Of a stretch of 63,678 nt of DNA, positions 16,588 through 26,003 are shown one piece after another. The stretch is from Methylomonas sp. (lineage in GTDB: Bacteria; Pseudomonadota; Gammaproteobacteria; Methylococcales; Methylomonadaceae). The translations under genes were made by a program, and so were the position numbers. The stretch spans positions 1 through 63,678 of the forward strand of contig JALSJK010000096.1 of NCBI GenBank assembly GCA_026989395.1, in the 5' to 3' direction. The notes under the pieces were generated by a model. That model was not told the origin of the DNA. It ran no database searches and saw nothing but the letters and a program-made list of their open reading frames with translations. Positions within the stretch are counted from its first letter, which is position 1, and each line of letters begins with the position of its first letter.

Positions 16588-17538
16588 TTATCTTTTTGGC
16601 GCCACACAAATGCCAGAACAATCCGCGCCGCCACAATCCTGGATGACACAAGTCATTGAACCCGGGCATGGCAAATTCGCAATTCCACCACACATGGGCG
16701 CTTCGTTTTCACATTCCCCATCATGCTTAACCTTAACCCCGGCAGCCTTGGCTTCACATTGATTGGAATAAGTTTTGTTATTAACCCCGCAAACGGGTTG
16801 CCATATTTGAGGACAAACAACCTGGTCTTTACAAGTGCCTTCATGAGCAATTTCTACCCCAGCTCTTTCAGCTTCACAGGAATTTCCATAAGTCTTGCCA
16901 TCCACACCGCATACTGGCATCCAAACGGCTGGACAAAAAACTTCACTGTCACATTCTCCCTTGTGAACAACACTAACCCCCGCGACACCTGCCAGACAGG
17001 AATTGGAATAAGTATTGCCATCACAACCGCAAACGGGATCATAAATTTGAGGGCAAATATCGCCTTTAACTACACATTGACCCCATCCGCCACAGTCGCC
17101 AATGGCTTTTTTACAGAAACTGTCCTGGCCGCATTCGTTATTTTCTGAACATTGATTATCACACAAATCAATTTCACCCAGATCGGTGACTTTTCTTCTG
17201 TGAACCACGACCTCTTCAATGATTTTTGGCTTGATGGTGATTGGCGTTGGCGCAAGAACAGCAGGCGGCTCAACTACAACATCGTAAGTGCCCGCAGGTA
17301 CATTTAGCAGTTTAAATGGCTCCCCGATTTTGACTTTGGCAGTGATTGATAATCCAGAAATGTATACTGTAGCGCTGCCATTTGGCGGCAAAGTGCAACT
17401 CACTGCAACCCGGCCAACAATATCCCCGGACTTCAACAGTCGCCGAAACGGTCGGGTCGATTCGTCTGAAAACACATAAACTGAATTAAAGACAAGAACG
17501 AGGAACAAAAAATTACGTGAAAACTTTAGAATATCCAT
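16588..17538 (-). CDS. Secreted protein with three Kazal-type serine protease inhibitor domains
   Basis: The ATG at 17538 follows a strong GGGAGG ribosome site and gives a signal peptide (MDILKFSRNFLFLVLVFNSVYVFS), so I use it instead of the longer frame. The 316-residue protein has a beta-rich N-terminal region (about 25-125), a Cys-rich patch, and three tandem Kazal repeats of about 45 residues, each C-P-x-x-x-x-P-V-C-G-x-x-x-x-T-Y-x-N-x-C. A last Cys-rich tail contains CPGSMTCVIQDC. Kazal domains inhibit extracellular serine proteases. The target is unknown; defence against host, predator or own proteases is only a guess. Confidence 0.85.
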   Translation of the reverse strand: MDILKFSRNFLFLVLVFNSVYVFSDESTRPFRRLLKSGDIVGRVAVSCTLPPNGSATVYISGLSITAKVKIGEPFKLLNVPAGTYDVVVEPPAVLAPTPITIKPKIIEEVVVHRRKVTDLGEIDLCDNQCSENNECGQDSFCKKAIGDCGGWGQCVVKGDICPQIYDPVCGCDGNTYSNSCLAGVAGVSVVHKGECDSEVFCPAVWMPVCGVDGKTYGNSCEAERAGVEIAHEGTCKDQVVCPQIWQPVCGVNNKTYSNQCEAKAAGVKVKHDGECENEAPMCGGIANLPCPGSMTCVIQDCGGADCSGICVAPKR

Positions 17539-17851
17539 AACAACCTCCCTATGTTTTAAAGAAAAAACTACGTTGAATGAAGTCAAGTCTCAATTAACCC
17601 CAGGAAGCTGCCGGATTAAGGAAGACTCTATTGCACTAATGGAAAATTGGCTCCTTTTTCTGATCTTTTCGTAGCGCTACTATGCACCTCAAGAGGTCAA
17701 AAAAAAGCGATTAATCTTCCACTTGCCTCGCAACACCCATAAACCCGACACTAGTTGAACTACTGACTCGACCATCATTCTTATATTACAAAAATAATTA
17801 CCAGTCAATTACTATCCTTCAATACAGGGTGCGGACTAAAACAAACAGCCC
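17539..17851. other. Intergenic region between the Ser/Thr kinase and the Kazal gene
   Basis: About 310 bases with no supported gene. The only clear signal is the GGGAGG ribosome site just upstream of the Kazal start (about 17545-17552, minus strand). A short stem (GTAGCGCTAC, 17671-17680) is present. I see no convincing promoter, RNA gene or repeat. Confidence 0.4.
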
Positions 17852-18763
17852 TCACACTTCGTTAAAGATTTGTAGCGCTTGTCTGAATTCCTGAACTGAC
17901 TGGGGGCGATTTGCGGGATCAATCGTCATCGCCCAATCAATTGCTTGCAAAAATGCATCAGGAAATTTTCTTTTATGAGCCTTGACAGCAGGAACAAGCG
18001 TATCTTTTTTTATTCTTTCAATAGCTGAAACAGGCGCTTTGGCATCCAGACAACTGCGAATACTGGCAGCCACTGCATATAAATCGGTCCAGGGTCCAAT
18101 TAATTGTGTTTCTCCATGACATTGCTCCACGGGCGAAAAACCTTTAGAAATTACTTTACTGCGTTGTTTTTGCTCCCCACCGGGAAATGCTTGTACTGCA
18201 CCAAAATCCAATAATAATGGATTATATCCAGGACGTATCAAAATATTGGCTGGTTTAATATCAAGGTGAACAAAATGATGTTGGTGCATCATTTCCACGC
18301 CATCCAGCAAAGCATTAAAAACTGTTTGCAAAAATTCTAAGGTCACCTTCATTTTTTTCTTTTTTATCAGCTTATCTAAGGCAACCCCATAATCATAGGT
18401 CATCACAATATATACTGTTGAATTAGCACTAAAAAAACTAACAACCTCGACAATATTGGGATGTTTAAGAGTAGCCAGAACTTTTGCTTCTTCGAGAAAT
18501 AAATTTCGACCACATTGGAACAATCGTAAATTTTCTTCATCATTCGCCACAACTTTATTATTCCACGTCCTATGGGCCAATTTACGCGGCAAATATTCCT
18601 TGATTGCGACCTGAATCTGATCATCCCTTTGTCTGGCAAGATAGACCGAACTAAAGCCGCCGTGCGCAAGTTCACGCTCGATAACGTACTGGTCTATAAT
18701 GGTTCCCGGCTGTAGATAATTCCATTCTTTTGGATAAGTCGCCGGATCGTAATATTCAGCCAT
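17852..18763 (-). CDS. Hanks-type serine/threonine protein kinase
   Basis: A 303-residue soluble kinase with a complete catalytic core: glycine loop AHGGFSSVYLA (about residues 34-44), VAIKEYLP with the ATP lysine (about 52), catalytic loop HLDIKPANI (about 161), LDFGAV as the DFG motif (about 179) and an APE-like region SPVEQC (about 209). There is no membrane segment and no PASTA or other sensory domain, so it is just the kinase domain. No partner phosphatase or FHA protein lies beside it. It is divergent from yicC with only 44 bases between starts. Its substrates are unknown. Confidence 0.88.
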   Translation of the reverse strand: MAEYYDPATYPKEWNYLQPGTIIDQYVIERELAHGGFSSVYLARQRDDQIQVAIKEYLPRKLAHRTWNNKVVANDEENLRLFQCGRNLFLEEAKVLATLKHPNIVEVVSFFSANSTVYIVMTYDYGVALDKLIKKKKMKVTLEFLQTVFNALLDGVEMMHQHHFVHLDIKPANILIRPGYNPLLLDFGAVQAFPGGEQKQRSKVISKGFSPVEQCHGETQLIGPWTDLYAVAASIRSCLDAKAPVSAIERIKKDTLVPAVKAHKRKFPDAFLQAIDWAMTIDPANRPQSVQEFRQALQIFNEV

Positions 18764-18807
18764 TCATTTTTAATGCAGCAAATAATCCAACAAGTATAGG
18801 TGAAATA

Positions 18808-19674
18808 ATGATAAAAAGTATGACTGCTTTTGCCAGCAAAGAGGTTGTTTGCGGCACGCTGGTTCTCAATTGCGAACTCCGGTCAGTCAATCATCGCTAC
18901 TGTGACATCACAGTTCGGTTACCTGAAAAAATCCGATTCTGTGAGTCTGATTTACGATCTGTAATTAATGACAAAATCAAACGGGGAAAAATTGAGTGTG
19001 TTTTATCCTATAAAACCAATACCGAGAGCGAACCACCACTCGCCTTGAATATGGCTGCTGTCAGTCAGCTTCTTAAATTAACGCAGACTATCTCTGAAAA
19101 AATGGAAGACTCACAACCATTTTCTGCCCTCGACGTTTTAAATTATCCTGGCGTTTTGCAAGAGCAACAGTTAGATAAACAACAACTTACCGCGACAATG
19201 ATTGATTTGGTCAACCAAACCATTGCTGATTTCCTTGAAGTCAGAGAACGTGAGGGACAAAAACTGGCACAAATGATTGAAACCCGGTGCCAAACAATGC
19301 TGCAATTTGTCGAATCGGCAAAAACCAGACTACCGGAAGTCTTGAGTAATTTACGAAATAAAATCAAGGACCGAATTAGGGAACTTGTTTCTGAACCTGA
19401 CTTTGATCGACTTGAACAGGAAATGGTGTTCTTGACGCAAAAACTTGATGTTGCTGAAGAGCTGGATCGTCTTGAAACTCACATCTTAGAAGTGTTGAGA
19501 GTCTTGAAACAAAAAGGTCCCATTGGCCGTCGTTTGGATTTTTTAATGCAGGAAATGAACCGTGAAGCCAATACCCTGGGCTCCAAATCTGCCGATAAGG
19601 AAACCACACAAATCTCAATCGAATTGAAAGTATTAATCGAACAAATGAGGGAACAAGTCCAAAATATTGAATAG
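18808..19674 (+). CDS. yicC: YicC-family endoribonuclease
   Basis: From the ATG at 18808 the protein has 288 residues, matching E. coli YicC (287). The N-terminus MIKSMTAFASKE and the nearby CELRSVNHRYCDITVRLPE block are the YicC_N signature. The C-terminal DUF1732 region ends with PIGRRLDFLMQEMNREANTLGSKS, the most conserved segment of the family. YicC has been shown to be an RNase that affects small-RNA turnover. A longer frame starts at 18730 but would overlap the divergent kinase start and lacks conservation. Confidence 0.93.
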   Translation: MIKSMTAFASKEVVCGTLVLNCELRSVNHRYCDITVRLPEKIRFCESDLRSVINDKIKRGKIECVLSYKTNTESEPPLALNMAAVSQLLKLTQTISEKMEDSQPFSALDVLNYPGVLQEQQLDKQQLTATMIDLVNQTIADFLEVREREGQKLAQMIETRCQTMLQFVESAKTRLPEVLSNLRNKIKDRIRELVSEPDFDRLEQEMVFLTQKLDVAEELDRLETHILEVLRVLKQKGPIGRRLDFLMQEMNREANTLGSKSADKETTQISIELKVLIEQMREQVQNIE

Positions 19675-19707
19675 TAACGTACTGCTCTTCCAAGTCAAAA
19701 TCAGTCT

Positions 19708-20070
19708 CTAAATAAAAAACAATGGATTTTTGCTAATTGCAACGACCACAATATAGGCAAAACAGGCAACTGCGGCAGTAAACGCTAACCATCGTTTTTT
19801 TCCAAGACTGTGCATAGTCAATATTCCAAAGCCGATATACAACATCAACACCACCAATTTTCCAATTAACCAGTCATATTGTGCAAACAGCCATTGCCCT
19901 TTGATAACCAAGGCTATGCCACTAATAATTAACAAAGTGTCAAGAACATGAGGAGCGATTTTGAGCCACTTTTTTTGCAAAACAGCAGGTTTAATTTCTG
20001 ACAGCATCACTCTGCTAATGAAACTGAAAAAGGACAACAATACTAACAAAATATGTACAGATTTGATCAT
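19708..20070 (-). CDS. SirB2-family membrane protein
   Basis: A 120-residue protein with four hydrophobic helices (about residues 4-22, 42-60, 68-85 and 93-113) and the pattern KSVHILLVLLSFFSFISRV and PHVLDTLLIISGIAL that marks the SirB2 (invasion gene expression up-regulator) family. Despite its name the family has no established biochemical function and occurs widely in gammaproteobacteria. It lies 33 bases from the convergent yicC stop and downstream of yggS on the same strand. Confidence 0.82.
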   Translation of the reverse strand: MIKSVHILLVLLSFFSFISRVMLSEIKPAVLQKKWLKIAPHVLDTLLIISGIALVIKGQWLFAQYDWLIGKLVVLMLYIGFGILTMHSLGKKRWLAFTAAVACFAYIVVVAISKNPLFFI

Positions 20071-20130
20071 AAATTAGAATTTAGGTTTTTGTAAAAATCT
20101 TTACACTCAAAAAACTATGGACTGGAAAAT

Positions 20131-20817
20131 TCAATATTTTCTCTTTCCAAATAACGCAGTCCCAACTCTAACAATTGTCGCACCCTCGGCAATTGCAGCA
20201 ACCAAATCACCACTCATTCCATAAGAAAAAGTTGTCATTTCCTTCCGTCCTAGTTTTTCTACTGCCTGATTTAGCATTTGATAAGGCTTTCTTTGTAAAT
20301 CATATTCTGATTGTGGAGAAGGGATTGCCATCACCCCGCGTAATTGTAAATTCGGCAGGATTTCGACTTGTTTTACCAACTCAGGTAAATCAGCAATGGA
20401 AATGCCAGATTTTGATGCTTCATTACTGACATTGACCTGTAAACAAACATTTAACGGCGGCAGATGTGCTGGTCTTTGCTCGCTCAACCGCTTTGCTATT
20501 TTAAACCGATCAACGCTATGAACCCAATTAAAACAAACCGCAATAGATTTAGTTTTATTGGACTGAATTGGGCCAATAAAATGCCAGGTAATCTGGTAGG
20601 CACCTAATTGCCGCTGCTTCTTCAAGGCTTCCTGCAAATAACTTTCGCCAAAATGACGCTGTCCCAATTGGTAAAGCGCACTGATTTTATCAGCAGACTG
20701 AGTCTTGCTGACAGCCAATAGTTTTACACTGCCCGGCTCCCTGCCACTAGCAAGTTCAGCATCTCTGATTTTTGATCTAACTTTAAAATAATTTTTATAA
20801 ATTGATGTCATGCGCAT
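20131..20817 (-). CDS. yggS: YggS/PROSC-family pyridoxal phosphate homeostasis protein
   Basis: A 228-residue PLP-binding protein when started at the ATG at 20817 (MRMTSIY); the longer frame adds about 19 unrelated residues. Lys38 in LLAVSKTQ is the PLP-linked lysine. HFGESYLQEA, WHFIGPIQSNK, VNVSNEASKSGI and SYGMSGDLVAAIAEGATIVRVGTALFG follow in the family order. The protein is catalytically silent as an enzyme but controls PLP and amino-acid balance. It is divergent from pilT, as in many gammaproteobacteria where yggS-pilT adjacency is conserved. Confidence 0.93.
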   Translation of the reverse strand: MRMTSIYKNYFKVRSKIRDAELASGREPGSVKLLAVSKTQSADKISALYQLGQRHFGESYLQEALKKQRQLGAYQITWHFIGPIQSNKTKSIAVCFNWVHSVDRFKIAKRLSEQRPAHLPPLNVCLQVNVSNEASKSGISIADLPELVKQVEILPNLQLRGVMAIPSPQSEYDLQRKPYQMLNQAVEKLGRKEMTTFSYGMSGDLVAAIAEGATIVRVGTALFGKRKY

Positions 20818-20937
20818 ATTAAACACTACAGCTTCAAAAAAACAAAGACATGGTCTATGTTTTAGGTAATACATTGTGGCTGTTCATTGCTAGTTAGCAG
20901 AACAACCACCACATCATCAACAAATTTTGGGGAATTT

Positions 20938-21975
20938 ATGGATATCGCAGAATTACTGGCTTTTTCAGTAAAAAATAGTGCTTCGGATTTACATTTATCC
21001 GCCGGTTTACCGCCAATGATACGGGTAGATGGAGATATTCGTCGAATTAATATTCCTGCCCTGGACCATAAAGAAGTGCATGCACTGATTTATGACATTA
21101 TGAATGATAAACAAAGACGGGATTATGAAGAATTTCTGGAAACAGATTTCTCATTTGCTTTACCTGGCGTTGCCCGGTTTCGTGTCAATGCTTTCAATCA
21201 GGAACGTGGTGCTGGCGCGGTTTTCAGAACGATTCCATCAAAAATATTATCTCTTGAAGACTTGGCTGCTCCTAAGTTTTTTGAAGAACTCACCACTAAA
21301 CCGCGTGGACTGGTATTAGTAACAGGGCCGACTGGATCAGGTAAATCAACTACCCTGGCGGCGATGATTAACCATATCAATGTTAATACCTATGCTCATA
21401 TTTTAACGGTAGAAGATCCAATCGAATTTGTTCATGACAGCCAGAAATGCCTGATCAATCAAAGGGAAGTCCATCGCGACACCCACGGCTTTAATGAGGC
21501 CCTGCGATCTGCATTGCGTGAAGATCCCGATGTCATTCTGGTTGGGGAAATGCGTGACCTGGAAACCATCCGGTTGGCCATGACTGCCGCAGAAACCGGG
21601 CACCTGGTATTTGGGACATTACACACAACTTCAGCGGCTAAAACCATTGACCGGATCATTGATGTGTTCCCTGCCGCTGAAAAAGACATGATTCGCGCCA
21701 TGCTTTCTGAATCTTTACAAGCTGTCATTTCTCAAACCTTACTGAAAAAAATTGGTGGTGGACGAATTGCTGCCCATGAAATCATGGTAGGCACTTCTGC
21801 AATCAGAAACCTGATCAGAGAAGCTAAAGTTGCTCAAATGTACTCTGCCATCCAAACCGGTCGTAAAGAAGGCATGCAGACACTCGATCAAAACCTCAAA
21901 GAATTGGTTGATCAAGGCAAAATTACTTCCAAGACCGCCATGGTCAAAGCTGTCAATAAAGACATGTTCCGCTAA
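20938..21975 (+). CDS. pilT: Type IV pilus retraction ATPase PilT
   Basis: The ATG at 20938 (ribosome site GGGGAA) gives 345 residues, the usual PilT length. Walker A GPTGSGKST (about residue 130), the Asp box (TVEDPIEF), Walker B DVILVGEMRD, the His box GHLVFGTLHT and the C-terminal AIRNLIREAKVAQMYSAIQTG motif specific to PilT are all present. PilT is the hexameric motor that depolymerises type IV pili for twitching and DNA uptake. It is followed 11 bases later by pilU. Confidence 0.97.
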   Translation: MDIAELLAFSVKNSASDLHLSAGLPPMIRVDGDIRRINIPALDHKEVHALIYDIMNDKQRRDYEEFLETDFSFALPGVARFRVNAFNQERGAGAVFRTIPSKILSLEDLAAPKFFEELTTKPRGLVLVTGPTGSGKSTTLAAMINHINVNTYAHILTVEDPIEFVHDSQKCLINQREVHRDTHGFNEALRSALREDPDVILVGEMRDLETIRLAMTAAETGHLVFGTLHTTSAAKTIDRIIDVFPAAEKDMIRAMLSESLQAVISQTLLKKIGGGRIAAHEIMVGTSAIRNLIREAKVAQMYSAIQTGRKEGMQTLDQNLKELVDQGKITSKTAMVKAVNKDMFR

Positions 21976-21986
21976 AAGGTAAACTT

Positions 21987-23123
21987 ATGGATTTTAATCA
22001 ACTTCTCAACTACATGGTCGAAAAAAAAGCATCAGACCTATTTATTACTGCTGGCCGCGCCCCTTCCTTAAAAGTGGATGGAAAAATGCAGGAATTGGGA
22101 AAACAAGCATTAACCCCGGAACAATCCTTATCGATTGTACAAAGCATCATGAACCAAAAACAAAAGGATGAATTTGAGCATACCAAGGAATGCCAGTTTG
22201 CCATCAGCCGCGAAAATATGGGACGGTTCAGGGTAAGCGCTTTTACTCAAAGAGATGCAGCTGGCATGGTGCTCAGACGAATTGAAACAACTATCCCACA
22301 GGCTGATGAACTGCATTTGCCGCCCATTCTGAAAGACTTGATCATGGAAAAACGTGGCCTAGTCATTTTTGTTGGCGCCACGGGCACTGGTAAATCAACC
22401 TCACTGGCGGCATTAATTCGCCACCGCAATGAAAATAGCTCCGGCCATATCATCACTATTGAAGATCCGCTTGAATTTGTTCATCCTCATCTGGGCTGCA
22501 TCATTACCCAGCGTGAAGTGGGCATGGACACAGAATCTTACGAGATTGCATTAAAAAACACTTTGCGCCAAGCGCCAGATGTAATACTAATCGGCGAAAT
22601 CAGAACCCGCGACACCATGCAAAATGCCATTACTTTTGCTGAAACTGGCCATTTATGTCTTGCTACGCTGCATGCCAATAATGCCAATCAGGCAATCGAC
22701 CGGATCTTGCATTTCTTTCCAGAAGAAATGCATAGCCAGTTATTTATGGATTTATCACTTAATCTTCGTGGTATCGTTGCACAACAATTGATTAAACGTG
22801 CTGACGGCGAAGGACGATACCCTGCTATTGAAATTCTTCTTAATACGCCGTTGGTTTCAGACATGATTCGTAAAGGCGAAGTGCATACCCTGAAAGAATT
22901 AATGAAGCAATCCAGAGAACATGGTATGCAGACCTTTGATCAAGCACTCTATGATTTGTATGTGGCCGGCAAAATCAGTTATGAAGATGCCCTCAATTCT
23001 GCTGATTCAAGAAATGAAATCCGTCTGATGATTAAACTTGGCGCCGAAACAGCAAATCCAATCGGCGATACCACCAATATGCGTTTAACTGAAGATGAAA
23101 ATCAAGGGAATACAATGATATAA
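21987..23123 (+). CDS. pilU: Type IV pilus twitching motility ATPase PilU
   Basis: A 378-residue PilT paralogue with Walker A GATGTGKST (about residue 131), IEDPLEFVH, Walker B DVILIGEIRTRDT and GHLCLATLHANNANQAIDRI. PilU differs from PilT by the RHRNENSSGHIITIE stretch and an acidic, divergent C-terminal tail, both seen here. PilU assists PilT in forceful pilus retraction. The gene lies 11 bases downstream of pilT and is surely co-transcribed. Confidence 0.95.
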   Translation: MDFNQLLNYMVEKKASDLFITAGRAPSLKVDGKMQELGKQALTPEQSLSIVQSIMNQKQKDEFEHTKECQFAISRENMGRFRVSAFTQRDAAGMVLRRIETTIPQADELHLPPILKDLIMEKRGLVIFVGATGTGKSTSLAALIRHRNENSSGHIITIEDPLEFVHPHLGCIITQREVGMDTESYEIALKNTLRQAPDVILIGEIRTRDTMQNAITFAETGHLCLATLHANNANQAIDRILHFFPEEMHSQLFMDLSLNLRGIVAQQLIKRADGEGRYPAIEILLNTPLVSDMIRKGEVHTLKELMKQSREHGMQTFDQALYDLYVAGKISYEDALNSADSRNEIRLMIKLGAETANPIGDTTNMRLTEDENQGNTMI

Positions 23124-23160
23124 GCGCTTTATTACAATTTTACAGTCAGACATTATCTGA

Positions 23161-23186
23161 AGGCCACAAAGAAATCCTTGTGGCCT
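23161..23186. terminator. Hairpin between convergent pilU and fdsA genes
   Basis: A perfect 9-base-pair stem (AGGCCACAA / TTGTGGCCT) with an 8-base loop lies between the stops of pilU and the formate dehydrogenase alpha gene. There is no strong T run on either side, so it is either a weak bidirectional terminator or an mRNA 3'-end stabiliser. Confidence 0.45.
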
Positions 23187-23202
23187 GAAAAAATTAGATT
23201 AA

Positions 23203-25977
23203 CTAACCGATTCGAGGAGCCAACTGCCCGCCTGGAGTCGCTTTAATCGCGCAAAACTTGAATTCCGGAATTTTTGCTGAAGGATCCAATGCTTCATTGG
23301 TCAGCAAGTTAGCGCTGGCTTCGTTATAACAAAAAGCCATAAACAGACAGCCTTTTTGAATACCCAGTTCTGATCTGGCATACGCTGTTATTTTACCTCG
23401 ACGAGACTCCAGTGTAATGAGCTCTCCAGGCTTAACACCCAACTCCTTGAGATCTTCAGGGTGGATGGAAATAACTGGATCAGGCTCGATCGCATCTAAT
23501 GTGGTGGAATTTCGCGTCATGCTTCCGGTATGCCAATGTTCTAACTGACGACCGGTAATGAAAACATAGGGGTATTCCTGATCAGGAAGCTCATCGGCAT
23601 GAATAAATTCAGCCGGCACAAATTTTCCTCTACCCGTTTCAGTTGGAAAATCTTCGGTAAAGATAACCGGTGAACCTGGGTCACCAATATTTTCCAATGG
23701 ATAAGTCAGGGAGTCCTCTTTTTCCAATCTTTCCCAGGTCATTCCAGCAATAGTGGTCATTGCCTGACGCATTTCATTAAAAACCTCTTCAGGGCCATTA
23801 TAGTTCCAAGTACATCCTAATCTATTGGCTATTTCCTGAATAATCCACAAATCCTGCCGAGCATCACCCGGTGGATTGACAGCTTGTCGGCCCATTTGAA
23901 CGCGGCGATCGGTATTTGAAAAAGTACCGTCTTTTTCGTAAAACGCAGAAGCTGGCAAAATAACATCAGCAAAGCCGGCAGTTTCGGTCAGAAAAATATC
24001 CTGAACAACCAGGTGTTCCAGTGCTGCCAGTGCTTTGCGCGCATGATTCTGATTGGGATCAGACATTGCTGGATTTTCGCCCTCGATGTACATACCAAAC
24101 AGCTCTTTATCCAAAATAGCGTGAATCATTTCAACCGTCGTTAAACCGCGTTCAGGATCCAGCTCGGTATTCCATAATTTTTCATATTTTTTCTGATATT
24201 CAGGATCATCAACCGGTTCATAATCGGGATAAACCATGGGAATCAAACCAACATCCGAGGCTCCCTGAACATTGTTTTGACCTCTTAAGGGATGAAGCCC
24301 GGTGCCTGGCCGGCCAATCTGGCCTGTCATGAGCGCCAAAGCTATCAGACAGCGTGAATTATCGGTGCCATGAATATGTTGAGAAATACCCATTCCCCAA
24401 AGAATCATGGAAGCTTTGGATGTTGCATAAAGTCTTGCAACTTCGCGAATAATTTCGGCATCAACGCCACAAATAGGTGCCACTTTTTCCGGACTGTAAT
24501 TTTTCAAATGCATCTGCATCTGAGTAAAACCTTCAGTGCGCGCGGCAATAAAGTCGTCGTTTTGCAGACCTTCCTCCAAAATCACATGCATGATGCCATT
24601 TAACAATGCTACATCCGTATCGGGCCTGAATTGCAAAACATGTGTTGCATATTTGGCAATGGCAGTTCTATTCGGGTCAATCAAGATAATTTTGGTGCCA
24701 CTTTTTGTAGCATTTTTCATGAAAGTCGCACCGACCGGATGATTTACCGTTGGATTAGAACCAATGATGATAACTACTTCTGCCTTTTTTACATCCTCAA
24801 CCGGATTGGAAACTGCTCCTGATCCCAAACATTCAAGCAACGCGACAACTGAAGAAGCATGACAAAGCCGCGTACAATGATCAACATTATTAGAACCAAA
24901 ACCGGTTCTAATCAGTTTTTGAAACAAATAAGCCTCTTCATTACTGCCCTTTGCTGAACCTAATCCAGCTAATGCTTTTTTGCCTTTTTCATCACGAATT
25001 TTTTTCAGGCCATTCGCTGCAAAATCCAGCGCTTCTTCCCAGCTTGCTTCTCTGAATACCTTGTCCAAATCGTCCGGATCCAGTAATTCTACAGTTTTAG
25101 CTACACCTTCCCTTCTAATAAGCGGCTTGGTCAAGCGTAAGGGATTGTGGATATAGTTAAAGCCGTAGCGACCTTTCACACAAAGCCTGAAATGATTGGT
25201 AAAACCATCACGGCCTTCGGTATAAAGAATTTTGTCATCTTTAACATGATATTTGATGAGGCAACCAACACCACAATACGGACAGGTTGAATCGACGGTT
25301 TTATCAGCAACTTGCAGCCCAACATTATTGGCCGGCATCAAAGCTCCAGTTGGACAAGCCTGAACACACTCACCGCAAGCTACGCAACTACTGACTCCCA
25401 TTGGATCAGCAATATCAAAAACAATTTCTGAATGTGAGCCGCGATTGGCATAACCGATCACATCATTCATTTGCTCTTCACGACAAGCCCGGACACATCG
25501 CGTACATTGAATACAGGCATCAAGATTGACTGAAATCGCTGGGTGCGTTAAATCAGCAGGTGGCTGGTTCCGGCTTTTAAAGCGAGGCTGACCAACAGCC
25601 ATTTTTTCGACCCACTGATCAAGTTCTGAATCCAGTGTATAAGGTGATTTGGCTTGCTTTGGCATATCAGAAAGCAGAAGTTCCAGAACCATTTTTTGTG
25701 ATTTGACTGCTCTTTCACTATTGGTTTGAACTTTCATCCCTTCTGTTGCGGAACGGCAGCAGGAAGGAGCCAGAACTCTTTCCCCTTCTACTTCGACTAC
25801 GCAAGCGCGGCAATTACCATCGGGGCGAAGATTGTCTTTATAACAAAGATGAGGGATTTCTTTGCCCAAACGCTTGGCGGTTTGTAAGATAGTTTCCCCT
25901 TGATAAGCGGAAACAGTTTCACCGTCTAATGTAAAACTAATTTGTTCTGTAGAAATGTCTTTTGGATTGGCAACCAT
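23203..25977 (-). CDS. fdsA: NAD-dependent formate dehydrogenase, molybdopterin-containing alpha subunit
   Basis: A 924-residue catalytic subunit that oxidises formate to CO2. In order it has an N-terminal [2Fe-2S] plant-ferredoxin-like domain (Cys in PHLCYKDNLRPDGNCRACVVE, about residues 43-63), a His-Cys cluster region, two [4Fe-4S] motifs (CIQCTRCVRAC, about 156, and CVACGECVQACP, about 200), and the molybdopterin domain with CPYCGVGC (about 234). The metal ligand is cysteine, not selenocysteine, in RLCHASSV (about 376). The C-terminal pterin-binding domain (GRQLEHWHTGSMTR) is complete. The protein works in the cytoplasm with the diaphorase subunit encoded just upstream. Confidence 0.95.
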   Translation of the reverse strand: MVANPKDISTEQISFTLDGETVSAYQGETILQTAKRLGKEIPHLCYKDNLRPDGNCRACVVEVEGERVLAPSCCRSATEGMKVQTNSERAVKSQKMVLELLLSDMPKQAKSPYTLDSELDQWVEKMAVGQPRFKSRNQPPADLTHPAISVNLDACIQCTRCVRACREEQMNDVIGYANRGSHSEIVFDIADPMGVSSCVACGECVQACPTGALMPANNVGLQVADKTVDSTCPYCGVGCLIKYHVKDDKILYTEGRDGFTNHFRLCVKGRYGFNYIHNPLRLTKPLIRREGVAKTVELLDPDDLDKVFREASWEEALDFAANGLKKIRDEKGKKALAGLGSAKGSNEEAYLFQKLIRTGFGSNNVDHCTRLCHASSVVALLECLGSGAVSNPVEDVKKAEVVIIIGSNPTVNHPVGATFMKNATKSGTKIILIDPNRTAIAKYATHVLQFRPDTDVALLNGIMHVILEEGLQNDDFIAARTEGFTQMQMHLKNYSPEKVAPICGVDAEIIREVARLYATSKASMILWGMGISQHIHGTDNSRCLIALALMTGQIGRPGTGLHPLRGQNNVQGASDVGLIPMVYPDYEPVDDPEYQKKYEKLWNTELDPERGLTTVEMIHAILDKELFGMYIEGENPAMSDPNQNHARKALAALEHLVVQDIFLTETAGFADVILPASAFYEKDGTFSNTDRRVQMGRQAVNPPGDARQDLWIIQEIANRLGCTWNYNGPEEVFNEMRQAMTTIAGMTWERLEKEDSLTYPLENIGDPGSPVIFTEDFPTETGRGKFVPAEFIHADELPDQEYPYVFITGRQLEHWHTGSMTRNSTTLDAIEPDPVISIHPEDLKELGVKPGELITLESRRGKITAYARSELGIQKGCLFMAFCYNEASANLLTNEALDPSAKIPEFKFCAIKATPGGQLAPRIG

Positions 25978-26003
25978 GATGTGTGTCTCTGAATTGATTG
26001 TCG

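Noticed and set aside
16723-17148. 141-codon plus-strand frame within the Kazal gene
   Set aside because: Antisense to the Cys-rich repeats; its apparent regularity comes from the repeated Kazal coding sequence.
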